Origin: JASEGV01 sp037443545
GTDB lineage: Bacteria > Bacteroidota > Ignavibacteria > UBA10030 > BY39
Direction of reading: 5' to 3'
Assembly (NCBI GenBank): GCA_037443545.1
Contig: JBBIOD010000104.1
Span: 1 to 5,588 of the forward strand
Length of the DNA stretch: 5,588 bases
The number at the start of each line of letters is the position of its first letter. Position 1 is the first letter of the stretch. Below are positions 1-5,588 of this stretch, piece after piece. The notes beneath the pieces were generated by a model. That model had not been told where the DNA came from and did no database searches. It saw only the letters and a list, made by a program, of their open reading frames with translations. The position numbers and the translations under genes were made by a program.

Positions 1-2
1 AT

Positions 3-242
3 CCCAACTCAACTTTAATAAGTATATTATCTTTTATTCCCTTTTTAACTCCGACGATGATGGCTGTTCGGATACCAATTCAAATGCCGTCTCTATTTGA
101 AGTTCTTGCAAATATAATAGTTTTAGCTCTATCAACTGTTGGTGCTATGTGGGCTGCAGCTAAAATTTTCAGAACTACCATCTTGTCGTATGGTAAACAC
201 CCAAGTTTAAAAGAATTGTGGCATTATCTAAAATCAAAATAG
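3..242 (+). CDS. ABC-2 type transporter permease, C-terminal end (5' partial)
   Basis: This is the last 79 codons of a membrane permease of the ABC-2 / NatB-like family, which works with a separate ATP-binding subunit to export a substrate across the inner membrane. The reading frame has no stop back to the left edge, so the ATG pair at 57-62 is most likely internal rather than a start. The fragment reads as a family-typical tail: an SFIPFLTPTMMAVRI stretch, then a hydrophobic helix of about 20 residues (LANIIVLALSTVGAMWAAA), then the ending AAKIFRTTILSYGKHPSLKELW, which resembles the AAKIYRVGILMYGKKPSLKE tail I know from these permeases. The substrate cannot be told. It ends in TAG 14 bases before the next gene, so the two may be co-transcribed. 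Alternative: a genuine 61-residue protein starting at 57, which I think unlikely because of the open upstream frame and the family resemblance. Confidence 0.8.
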   Translation, partial: PNSTLISILSFIPFLTPTMMAVRIPIQMPSLFEVLANIIVLALSTVGAMWAAAKIFRTTILSYGKHPSLKELWHYLKSK

Positions 243-248
243 AAGGAG
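243..248 (+). promoter_or_regulatory. Shine-Dalgarno site of the beta-barrel gene
   Basis: AAGGAG lies directly after the TAG of the permease gene and eight bases before the ATG at 257. It is the strongest ribosome binding site in the window and decides the start of the following gene: the longer frame opening at 218 and the later ATG at 269 both lack such a site at the right distance. Confidence 0.85.
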
Positions 249-256
249 ATTCAAAA

Positions 257-781
257 ATGTTGAATCATATGAAATCCGCCTCAGGCGGGAAACACGTATC
301 GATTCTGTTAATCGTAGTAGCGATATTAACGTTACCAGTTTACTCTCAAGTTGTGGTACCCGATAAAGATAGACCAACCGAACTTGAACGGGGTGTGTTT
401 GGACTTGGTGCAAGTTTTGGACTCGGGACTGGTATGGGAATAAGTTTCAGGCATCATCTTCCATCAATTGCATCATATCAATTTACAGCAGGAATAATTA
501 AAGACGCAAAAAAAATGATTTACGATTTGGGGTTGGAAATTCAGTTTGATTTAGTACGCGGCGAACGCACTCGGTTTTATGCTGGCGGTGGCAGCGGGTT
601 TTATTTTGTAGGCGAAAACTCAAATGAACTCAAAGGTCCTCTGCGACTTGCCTTAGGTATCGGAATTGAATCTAAAGCTCGCGATGCTTTACACATCTCA
701 GGGAGTTTATACTTCACATACTTCACAAACGGACAAATTCTGCCCTTGCCGCAAGTGGGTATGCATTATTATTTCTTTTGA
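257..781 (+). CDS. Predicted secreted outer-membrane beta-barrel protein, function unknown
   Basis: This encodes 174 residues. The N-terminus is a signal peptide: basic residues around 6-12, a hydrophobic core at about 14-27, and a likely signal peptidase I site after residue 30 (V-Y-S before Q31). The mature part is glycine-rich with alternating polar and hydrophobic residues that suggest short beta strands (for example GVFGLGASFGLGTGMGISF at 46-64, then strands near 74-80, 88-99, 106-117, 129-138, 146-155), and it ends in YYFF. A terminal aromatic residue, preferably Phe, is the usual signal for insertion of outer-membrane barrels. The size would suit a small barrel of about eight strands. 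I do not recognise a named family, so the job (porin-like, structural or envelope sensor) is open. The start at 257 follows from the AAGGAG site. The stop TGA overlaps the TTG at 778 and sits two bases before the ATG of the PAS gene. Confidence 0.75.
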   Translation: MLNHMKSASGGKHVSILLIVVAILTLPVYSQVVVPDKDRPTELERGVFGLGASFGLGTGMGISFRHHLPSIASYQFTAGIIKDAKKMIYDLGLEIQFDLVRGERTRFYAGGGSGFYFVGENSNELKGPLRLALGIGIESKARDALHISGSLYFTYFTNGQILPLPQVGMHYYFF

Positions 782-783
782 TT

Positions 784-1122
784 ATGAATGATATTCGTTG
801 GTTAAAAGAATTCCCCGGTGCAATTACGTTCTGCGACAAAGAGGGGCTGATTCTTGAAATGAATGACAAAGCCGCAAAAACTTTTACTGAAGACGGGGGC
901 TACAACTTAATCGGAAAGAATTTACTCGATTGCCATCCCGAACCGGCTCGGAAAAAACTCAAACAACTTCTTGATAATCAGCAAACAAACGTTTATACGA
1001 TAGAAAAGAATGGTATAAAGAAACTTATCTATCAAGCACCTTGGTATAAAGACGGAGAGTATCGTGGATTAGTAGAACTATCTTTGGAAATTCCGTTTGA
1101 AACGCCGCATTTTATTAGATAG
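784..1122 (+). CDS. Stand-alone PAS-domain protein (DUF438 C-terminal-like)
   Basis: This encodes 112 residues that are almost entirely one PAS fold, a small sensor domain that often binds a ligand or cofactor or mediates protein contacts. Residues 10-24 (FPGAITFCDKEGLIL) and 26-36 form the usual first strands and helix, residues 42-56 carry LIGKNLLDCHPEPA, and 68-103 hold the last strands, including YTIEKNGIKKLIYQ, PWYKDGEYRGLVELSLEIP and the ending PHFIR. These strings closely resemble the PAS domain I know at the C-terminus of DUF438/hemerythrin-like proteins, but the hemerythrin part and any output domain (kinase, cyclase, DNA-binding) are absent, and no membrane segment or signal peptide is seen. 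Cysteines 17 and 50 are present; a redox role is only a guess. The start is either ATG 784, two bases after the previous stop, or TTG 778 overlapping that stop, which adds two residues. No ribosome binding site is visible, so translation coupled to the barrel gene is plausible. Confidence 0.85.
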   Translation: MNDIRWLKEFPGAITFCDKEGLILEMNDKAAKTFTEDGGYNLIGKNLLDCHPEPARKKLKQLLDNQQTNVYTIEKNGIKKLIYQAPWYKDGEYRGLVELSLEIPFETPHFIR

Positions 1123-1133
1123 AAATATTTAAA

Positions 1134-1164
1134 TTGATTGTATAAACTAATTTTAGTATATTTA
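1134..1164 (+). promoter_or_regulatory. Candidate promoter for the nuoJKLM operon
   Basis: In the 74-base gap before nuoJ, TTGATT (1134-1139) and TATATT (1157-1162) are separated by exactly 17 bases. They match the sigma-70 consensus at four and five of six positions. The same place also reads as a near match to the Bacteroidota-type promoter, TTG followed by TAnnTTTG (here TATATTTA at 1157-1164, the last base differing). Transcription would start near 1169-1171, giving a leader of about 27 bases. The region is so AT-rich that chance matches are easy, and no rho-independent terminator separates it from the PAS gene, so read-through from upstream is also possible. Confidence 0.35.
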
Positions 1165-1196
1165 AAACGATTTTTTAAACAACTATTTTTGAACGA

Positions 1197-1712
1197 ATGT
1201 CTATTGATACGATAATTTTCTTCATACTCGCTGCTGCTTCAATAATTTCAGCTATCATCGTAGTTACACGACGTTCCCCGATGATGAGCGTAGTTTTTCT
1301 TGTCATAAATTTTATTATTCTCGCTATTATCTACCTTACTCTCCAAGCCCAATTTATTGCTGTTATCCAGGTTGTCGTATATGCTGGTGCGATTATGGTT
1401 CTTTTCCTATTCGTTGTAATGCTACTTAATTTAGGTAAGGAAGAAATGCTGACCGAGAAAATTACATACAAAAAACGGGTAGCTGTCGGATTGGTTGTAG
1501 TTATGTTGGGTCAACTAGTCATAGGAATATTGATGAGAGATTCCAAATTTCATCAACAAGTTGCTCCCAACGCTGAACAACTTGGTACAGTTGAAGGCAT
1601 TGGGAGAATGCTGTTTACTCAATATCTTTTTCCGTTCGAAATAACATCCATTTTACTCTTAGCTGCAATTATCGGTGCTGTTGTTTTAGCTAAAAAAAGA
1701 ACTGGAGATTAA
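1197..1712 (+). CDS. nuoJ: NADH-quinone oxidoreductase subunit J
   Basis: NuoJ (ND6-type) is a membrane-arm subunit of complex I that, with NuoK, NuoA and NuoH, links quinone reduction to proton pumping. The 171-residue product has five hydrophobic helices, roughly at 5-22, 28-48, 53-78, 94-112 and 143-165, as expected for the family. The hallmark is the third helix, QFIAVIQVVVYAGAIMVLF (52-70), with Tyr62 and the glycine near the helix distortion known from structures. The last helix begins in PFEITSILLLAAIIGAVVLA and keeps a glutamate (148). Length is close to that of other bacterial NuoJ proteins. The start ATG 1197 fits the family N-terminus, but no Shine-Dalgarno is seen; TATTTTTG lies just upstream. 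Notably, no nuoI or nuoH precedes it, while nuoK follows after 42 bases. Confidence 0.96.
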   Translation: MSIDTIIFFILAAASIISAIIVVTRRSPMMSVVFLVINFIILAIIYLTLQAQFIAVIQVVVYAGAIMVLFLFVVMLLNLGKEEMLTEKITYKKRVAVGLVVVMLGQLVIGILMRDSKFHQQVAPNAEQLGTVEGIGRMLFTQYLFPFEITSILLLAAIIGAVVLAKKRTGD

Positions 1713-1754
1713 AAAACATTTTTCATATTTACTTTTGAATTTTGGATAGACAAT

Positions 1755-2057
1755 ATGGTGCCACTAAACTACTATCTTGCATTAAGCGCAATATTATTCT
1801 CAATCGGTGTGGTTGGAGTTTTAACCCGCCGCAACGCAATCATAGTTTTTATGAGTATCGAACTTATGCTCAACTCGGTTAATCTTACTTTGGTCGCTTT
1901 TTCATCGTACTTGGGAAACGCAACAGGTCAGATGTTTGTATTTTTTGTTTTAACAGTTGCCGCGGCAGAAGCAGCAGTCGGACTTGCCATCATCATTGCA
2001 CTTTTCAGGAATAAGATGACTGTCAACATCGACGAAATCAACATAATGAAATGGTAA
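1755..2057 (+). CDS. nuoK: NADH-quinone oxidoreductase subunit K
   Basis: NuoK (ND4L-type) is a small three-helix subunit of the complex I membrane arm that forms part of the proton path beside NuoJ and NuoN. The product is exactly 100 residues, the usual bacterial length, with helices near 4-23, 28-50 and 59-84. Both essential glutamates are in place: Glu36 in FMSIELMLNSVNLTLV and Glu72 in VAAAEAAVGLAIIIALFR, at the same numbers as in E. coli NuoK. The matching numbering also supports the ATG at 1755. The ribosome binding site is weak (GGA at 1744-1746, eight bases before the start). nuoL begins 24 bases after the stop, so the two are surely in one transcript. Confidence 0.97.
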   Translation: MVPLNYYLALSAILFSIGVVGVLTRRNAIIVFMSIELMLNSVNLTLVAFSSYLGNATGQMFVFFVLTVAAAEAAVGLAIIIALFRNKMTVNIDEINIMKW

Positions 2058-2069
2058 TATTTTTATGAC

Positions 2070-2073
2070 GGAG
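2070..2073 (+). promoter_or_regulatory. Ribosome binding site of nuoL, deciding a TTG start
   Basis: GGAG sits eight bases before the TTG at 2082. An in-frame TAA (2079-2081) directly precedes that TTG, so no earlier start is possible, and the family N-terminus would be lost with the next in-frame candidate (TTG 2103). The site lies inside a six-codon reading frame, ATG 2066 to TGA 2085, whose stop overlaps the TTG start. Confidence 0.7.
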
Positions 2074-2081
2074 ATTATTAA

Positions 2082-4013
2082 TTGACACACGAATATGTCG
2101 GCTTGATAATACTTTTTCCGCTTATCGGATTCCTTATAAATGGTTTAGTTGGTTCTAAAATAAAATCTGAAAAGCTTATTGGGGTTATCGGAAGTGGTGT
2201 TGTCGGTCTGTCGTTCGCAGTTGCGACAGCCATATTTTTTCAAATGATTAGTCAACCAGTCGAAGACCGTTCGCATATCGTCAATATCTTTAATTGGATG
2301 AGTGTAGGCTCACTTTCCGTTGATGTCGCTTATCAGGTCGATCAGTTGTCAATACTTATGACATTAGTTGTAACGGGAGTCGGTTTCCTTATACACGTTT
2401 ACGCAATCGGTTATATGCACGGCGATTCAGGATTCTGGAGATTCTTTGCTTACCTGAATCTCTTTATTTTTATGATGCTGAATTTAGTTTTGGCTGATAA
2501 TTTCCTCCTGATGTTTTTAGGATGGGAAGGCGTTGGACTTTGTTCATACCTTTTAATCGGATTCTGGTATGACAAGAAGTTTGAAAAAGGTACAACCGGT
2601 GATGCCGCTAAGAAAGCTTTCGTAGTTAACCGTGTCGGGGACTTTGGGTTTTTAATTGCGATGTTTTTAATTTTCATTACTTTCGAAAGTTTAAAGTTTG
2701 ATACTGTGTTTGCCCGGGCTTCAGCATTATCAATTGGCGACAAAACTGTTTTCTGGATTGCGTTGCTGTTATTTATCGGGGCTACTGGTAAATCGGCACA
2801 GATACCTTTGTTCGTCTGGCTTCCCGATGCTATGGCAGGTCCAACTCCGGTTAGCGCATTAATCCACGCTGCAACCATGGTAACAGCGGGCGTTTATATG
2901 GTTGCTCGTGCATCCGTATTATTTGCATTAGCTCCAGATGTAATGATGATTGTTGCAATAATAGGGGCTGTTACTGCTGTATTCGCCGCAAGCATCGGAC
3001 TTGTACAAAACGGAATCAAGAAAATTTTAGCATACTCAACAATTAGTCAACTTGGATATATGTTTTTAGCGCTTGGTGTGGGTTCATTCGCGGCAGGAAT
3101 ATTCCACGTTGTAACACACGCATTTTTTAAAGCATTGCTATTCCTCGGCGCAGGTGCAGTGATACACGCCATGCACGATGAGGAAGATATACAGAAAATG
3201 GGCGGGTTAAAAGAAAAATTACCCACGACTTACAAAACATTTTTAGTTGCTACACTGGCAATATCGGGTATCCCACCTCTCTCAGGTTTTTTCAGCAAGG
3301 ATGAAATTCTCTGGAAAACATTCTCACACGGCTATTGGCCCCTATGGATATTAGTTTTATTAGGAGCGGGGCTTACAGCTTTTTATATGTTCAGACTTCT
3401 GATTTTGACATTCGAAGGCACGCCCCGATGGGAAAAAGGAAAGCATCCGCACGAAGCGCCAAAGCTTATGACTGTTCCATTGATAATTTTAGCATTACTT
3501 TCTGTAATCGGTGGCTTCATCGGAATACCTGCAAGTCTTGGCGGCGGAAATGCTATCGAACACTTTCTAAACCCAATATTTGAGCGGGCTAATGTTATAA
3601 TTGCAACAGGTCATCACGGTGTTGAACCGACTGAATATTTACTTATGGTGTTATCAGTTTTAGTGGCTGTGGTTGGAATTTTCTTTGCACGTAAAATCTA
3701 CATACGGCGTAAAGAGTTGGCTGATAAATTCGCCGACACTTATAGCGCCATCCATAAGTTGCTTTGGAATAAGTATTACGTGGACGAAATTTACGATGCA
3801 GTTATAGTTAATCCGACTGTTAAAGCTTCCGATAAACTTCTCTGGAAAATCTTCGACATTGGTATTGTTGACGGTGCTGTGAACGGTATAGCAAAACTGA
3901 TTGGTGTAATCAGTAGTTACACACGGCGAATGCAAGTCGGTGTAACACAAAGTTATGCAACTATATTCGTGGCTGGAATTATCATCATTTTAGCTTTACT
4001 AATTATTCGTTAA
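2082..4013 (+). CDS. nuoL: NADH-quinone oxidoreductase subunit L (distal proton pump)
   Basis: NuoL (ND5-type) is the outermost antiporter-like subunit of complex I. It is thought to move protons across the inner membrane and carries a long lateral helix that braces the arm. The 643-residue product is full length and highly hydrophobic. Key residues align with E. coli NuoL with a shift of about seven or eight: Glu149 in FLGWEGVGLCSYLLIGFW, Asp186 in NRVGDFGF, Lys237 in GATGKSAQIPLFVWLPDAM, His262 in ALIHAATMVTAGVYM, His346 and Lys350 in HVVTHAFFKALLFL, and Lys406-Asp407 in SGFFSKDEILW. The C-terminal part (about 550-643) contains the amphipathic lateral helix region (KYYVDEIYDAVIV onward) and a last membrane helix at 626-642. 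The start is TTG with GGAG eight bases upstream. nuoM follows after 21 bases. It is told apart from Mrp-type antiporter subunits by length, C-terminal extension and nuoK/nuoM neighbours. Confidence 0.97.
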   Translation: MTHEYVGLIILFPLIGFLINGLVGSKIKSEKLIGVIGSGVVGLSFAVATAIFFQMISQPVEDRSHIVNIFNWMSVGSLSVDVAYQVDQLSILMTLVVTGVGFLIHVYAIGYMHGDSGFWRFFAYLNLFIFMMLNLVLADNFLLMFLGWEGVGLCSYLLIGFWYDKKFEKGTTGDAAKKAFVVNRVGDFGFLIAMFLIFITFESLKFDTVFARASALSIGDKTVFWIALLLFIGATGKSAQIPLFVWLPDAMAGPTPVSALIHAATMVTAGVYMVARASVLFALAPDVMMIVAIIGAVTAVFAASIGLVQNGIKKILAYSTISQLGYMFLALGVGSFAAGIFHVVTHAFFKALLFLGAGAVIHAMHDEEDIQKMGGLKEKLPTTYKTFLVATLAISGIPPLSGFFSKDEILWKTFSHGYWPLWILVLLGAGLTAFYMFRLLILTFEGTPRWEKGKHPHEAPKLMTVPLIILALLSVIGGFIGIPASLGGGNAIEHFLNPIFERANVIIATGHHGVEPTEYLLMVLSVLVAVVGIFFARKIYIRRKELADKFADTYSAIHKLLWNKYYVDEIYDAVIVNPTVKASDKLLWKIFDIGIVDGAVNGIAKLIGVISSYTRRMQVGVTQSYATIFVAGIIIILALLIIR

Positions 4014-4034
4014 TGAAATATTTTTGAATTGTAT

Positions 4035-5567
4035 ATGGAACATATCCTAACTTACATAATCTTTACACCACTCGCGGGCGCTCTGGTTCTGTTATTTATC
4101 AACAAAGAAAATTCTAACCTGATAAAAGCGATAGGATTAGTATTCAGTCTTCTGGCGTTTGTCTTCTCAGTTTTTCTGTTCATAGGCCTTGATGGAACCA
4201 GTCCCAATATGCAATTTGTAGAGAAATACGATTGGATAAAAGGACTGAATGTTTCATACCACGTTGGTGTGGACGGTATGTCGATGCTTTTAGTTGTATT
4301 AACAACTTTTCTAACGCCACTCGCGTTGCTATCATCTTGGAACTCAATCAAAAAAAGTATTCGCAATTATGTGATGATGATGCTGTTTTTGGAAGTAGGT
4401 ATGTTGGGTGTTTTTTCGGCTCTTGATTTATTCCTGTTTTATGTATTTTGGGAAGCCATGCTAATACCGATGTACTTCATAATCGGTATTTGGGGCGGCG
4501 AGAATAGAATATATGCTGCCATCAAGTTTTTCATCTACACAATGTTCGGTAGTTTGTTGATGTTAGTCGCCATTATTTGGCTTGGATATTTTGCGTCAAC
4601 ATTACCAGGTGGTAAGTTTACAACAGATTTACTTGAGTTATACAATATCGCGCCGTCAATCCCAGCCGCAATACAAGGTTGGTTGTTCCTTGCCTTTACT
4701 CTCAGTTTTGCTATTAAAGTCCCTATGTTTCCATTCCACACCTGGTTACCCGACGCACACGTTGAAGCGCCGACTGCAGGCAGTGTTATACTTGCGGGTG
4801 TTCTCCTTAAAATGGGAACGTACGGACTTGTGCGGTTTTCAATTCCGCTATTCCCAACAGCTACGTTCGAATATTTGCCTTACATCGCAGTCTTAGGAAT
4901 TATCGGAATAATTTACGGCGCACTCGTATCAATGGTACAACCCGATATTAAAAAGTTGGTTGCTTATTCTTCCGTCAGCCATCTTGGCTTTGTGGTTCTC
5001 GGTATTTTTGCGCTGACCGAAGAAGGTTTGCAAGGCGGCATCATTCAAATGATTAATCACGGTTTATCTACTGGCGCGTTGTTTATTATTGTCGGTATGC
5101 TTTACGAGAGAAGGCACACTCGACTGATCGCGGAATACGGAGGTATCTCCAAAGTGATGCCCGTCTTTGCCGCTATGTTTATGATTGTGATGCTGTCGTC
5201 AATAGGACTTCCAGGTTTAAACGGATTCATCGGTGAGTTTCTGATTTTGATTGGCGCGTTTAAGTCGGATTTCTTGAATCATCACGCTTATGCAATATTT
5301 GCGTCATCGGGTGTTATCTTAGCTGCTGTATATCTGCTCTGGATGTATCAGAGAGTGATGTTCGGAAAGATTACAAACCCTTCGAACGAAAGTTTACTCG
5401 ATTTGAGCAAACGTGAGATTACTGTTCTCGTACCGATAATTATATTTATCGTTTGGATCGGAGTGTATCCCTCGACATTCTTAAACAAATCAGCCGCTTC
5501 AACAAAACAGTTGATTGAAAAGATAGAAAATTTTAAAAGCGGGAAACAAGCAACAAATGTCAGATGA
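4035..5567 (+). CDS. nuoM: NADH-quinone oxidoreductase subunit M (proton pump)
   Basis: NuoM (ND4-type) is the middle antiporter-like subunit of the complex I membrane arm, between NuoL and NuoN. The product has 510 residues, the normal size, with about 14 hydrophobic helices. Key residues match E. coli NuoM with a shift of four to six: Glu140 in YVFWEAMLIPMYFIIGIWG, Lys228 in FAIKVPMFPFHTWLPDAH, Lys259 in VLLKMGTYGLVRF, His316 in YSSVSHLGFV, His342 in QMINHGLSTGALF and Glu401 in GLNGFIGEFLIL. The segment HTWLPDAHVEAPTAGSVILAG (235-255) distinguishes it from NuoL. The start ATG 4035 gives the usual MEHILTYIIFTPLAGAL beginning; a TTG at 4029 would add two residues. There is no clear Shine-Dalgarno, but TATTTTTG lies at 4019-4026. 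The tail after about 482 is hydrophilic and overlaps a possible next gene by a few bases. Confidence 0.97.
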   Translation: MEHILTYIIFTPLAGALVLLFINKENSNLIKAIGLVFSLLAFVFSVFLFIGLDGTSPNMQFVEKYDWIKGLNVSYHVGVDGMSMLLVVLTTFLTPLALLSSWNSIKKSIRNYVMMMLFLEVGMLGVFSALDLFLFYVFWEAMLIPMYFIIGIWGGENRIYAAIKFFIYTMFGSLLMLVAIIWLGYFASTLPGGKFTTDLLELYNIAPSIPAAIQGWLFLAFTLSFAIKVPMFPFHTWLPDAHVEAPTAGSVILAGVLLKMGTYGLVRFSIPLFPTATFEYLPYIAVLGIIGIIYGALVSMVQPDIKKLVAYSSVSHLGFVVLGIFALTEEGLQGGIIQMINHGLSTGALFIIVGMLYERRHTRLIAEYGGISKVMPVFAAMFMIVMLSSIGLPGLNGFIGEFLILIGAFKSDFLNHHAYAIFASSGVILAAVYLLWMYQRVMFGKITNPSNESLLDLSKREITVLVPIIIFIVWIGVYPSTFLNKSAASTKQLIEKIENFKSGKQATNVR

Positions 5568-5588
5568 AAAACCAAAACCACGCCCGCC
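5557..5588 (+). CDS. Possible start of a next gene (3' partial)
   Basis: An ATG at 5557, overlapping the end of nuoM by 11 bases, opens a frame reading MSDEKPKPRP to the right edge. A second option is the ATG at 5564, whose ATGA overlaps the nuoM stop and reads MKNQNHAR. The overlap style fits an operon, and nuoN would be the expected neighbour, but both readings are short, charged and unlike the hydrophobic beginning normal for NuoN. Neither has a recognisable ribosome binding site. Ten codons cannot identify the product. Confidence 0.35.
   Translation, partial: MSDEKPKPRP

Noticed and set aside
1161..1179. Perfect seven-base inverted repeat TTTAAAA / TTTTAAA with a five-base loop before nuoJ, considered as a terminator or operator.
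   Set aside because: The stem is A/T only and too weak for a rho-independent terminator, no T-run follows it, and such repeats arise easily in DNA this AT-rich.
1123..1196. The gap between the PAS gene and nuoJ, checked for a tRNA, small RNA, riboswitch or insertion-element end.
   Set aside because: It is only 74 bases, nearly all A/T, with no cloverleaf, GC-containing stem or terminal repeats; only a candidate promoter can be supported.
2450..2878. A 142-codon open frame on the minus strand inside nuoL.
   Set aside because: It is antisense to the most conserved part of nuoL, resembles no known protein, and is explained by the constrained codons of the real gene.
3335..3583. An 82-codon plus-strand frame inside nuoL, checked as a sign of a frameshift or of a second gene.
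   Set aside because: NuoL reads through this region without a break and with family-typical sequence, so this is a shadow frame.
3660..3950. A 96-codon minus-strand open frame opposite the C-terminal part of nuoL.
   Set aside because: The composition is unlike a real protein, it has no convincing start signal and lies fully within an intact conserved gene.
4582..4896. A 104-codon plus-strand frame inside nuoM.
   Set aside because: It overlaps the key NuoM motifs in another frame and shows no domain of its own.
1..5588. Search for CRISPR repeats, insertion sequences, attachment sites and toxin-antitoxin pairs.
   Set aside because: No spaced direct repeats, transposase-like frames or terminal inverted repeats were seen; the genes fill the window almost completely.

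Overview
The window is a single-strand (+) run of genes from an AT-leaning bacterial genome. Its main content is the membrane-arm block nuoJ-nuoK-nuoL-nuoM of respiratory complex I (NADH:quinone oxidoreductase). A Gram-negative envelope is implied by a predicted outer-membrane beta-barrel protein. The style of the proteins and the mixture of one strong Shine-Dalgarno gene with several nearly SD-less genes suggest the FCB group (Bacteroidota/Chlorobi/Ignavibacteria-like, perhaps Ignavibacteria). That placement is an impression from the sequence, not a proven assignment.

Layout. Positions 3-242 hold the C-terminal 79 residues of an ABC-2 type transporter permease whose start lies off the left edge; the first ATG at 57 is internal, because the frame is open to the window edge. 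Fourteen bases later, behind a strong AAGGAG ribosome binding site, comes a 174-residue secreted beta-barrel-like protein (257-781). A free-standing PAS-domain protein (784-1122) starts at its stop codon. A 74-base AT-rich gap (1123-1196) carries a plausible promoter and then nuoJ (1197-1712), nuoK (1755-2057), nuoL (2082-4013, TTG start) and nuoM (4035-5567) follow with gaps of only 21-42 bases. The last 32 bases probably hold the start of another gene.

How the genes work together. NuoL and NuoM are the antiporter-like proton-pumping subunits, while NuoJ and NuoK belong to the part of the membrane arm that links the quinone site to the pumps. All key charged residues known from the E. coli subunits are present at matching positions, so the four genes look intact and functional. 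The peripheral-arm genes and nuoA/H/I are not immediately upstream, where unrelated genes sit, so the complex I genes appear to be split in this genome. The three upstream genes form a separate small cluster with no evident mechanistic link to complex I.

I do not see a new defence, mobile or RNA system here. The items worth a second look are the split nuo locus, a recurring TAnnTTTG-type motif before the nuo genes, the unusual start region of nuoL, the stand-alone PAS protein coupled to an outer-membrane gene, and the non-NuoN-like reading at the right edge.
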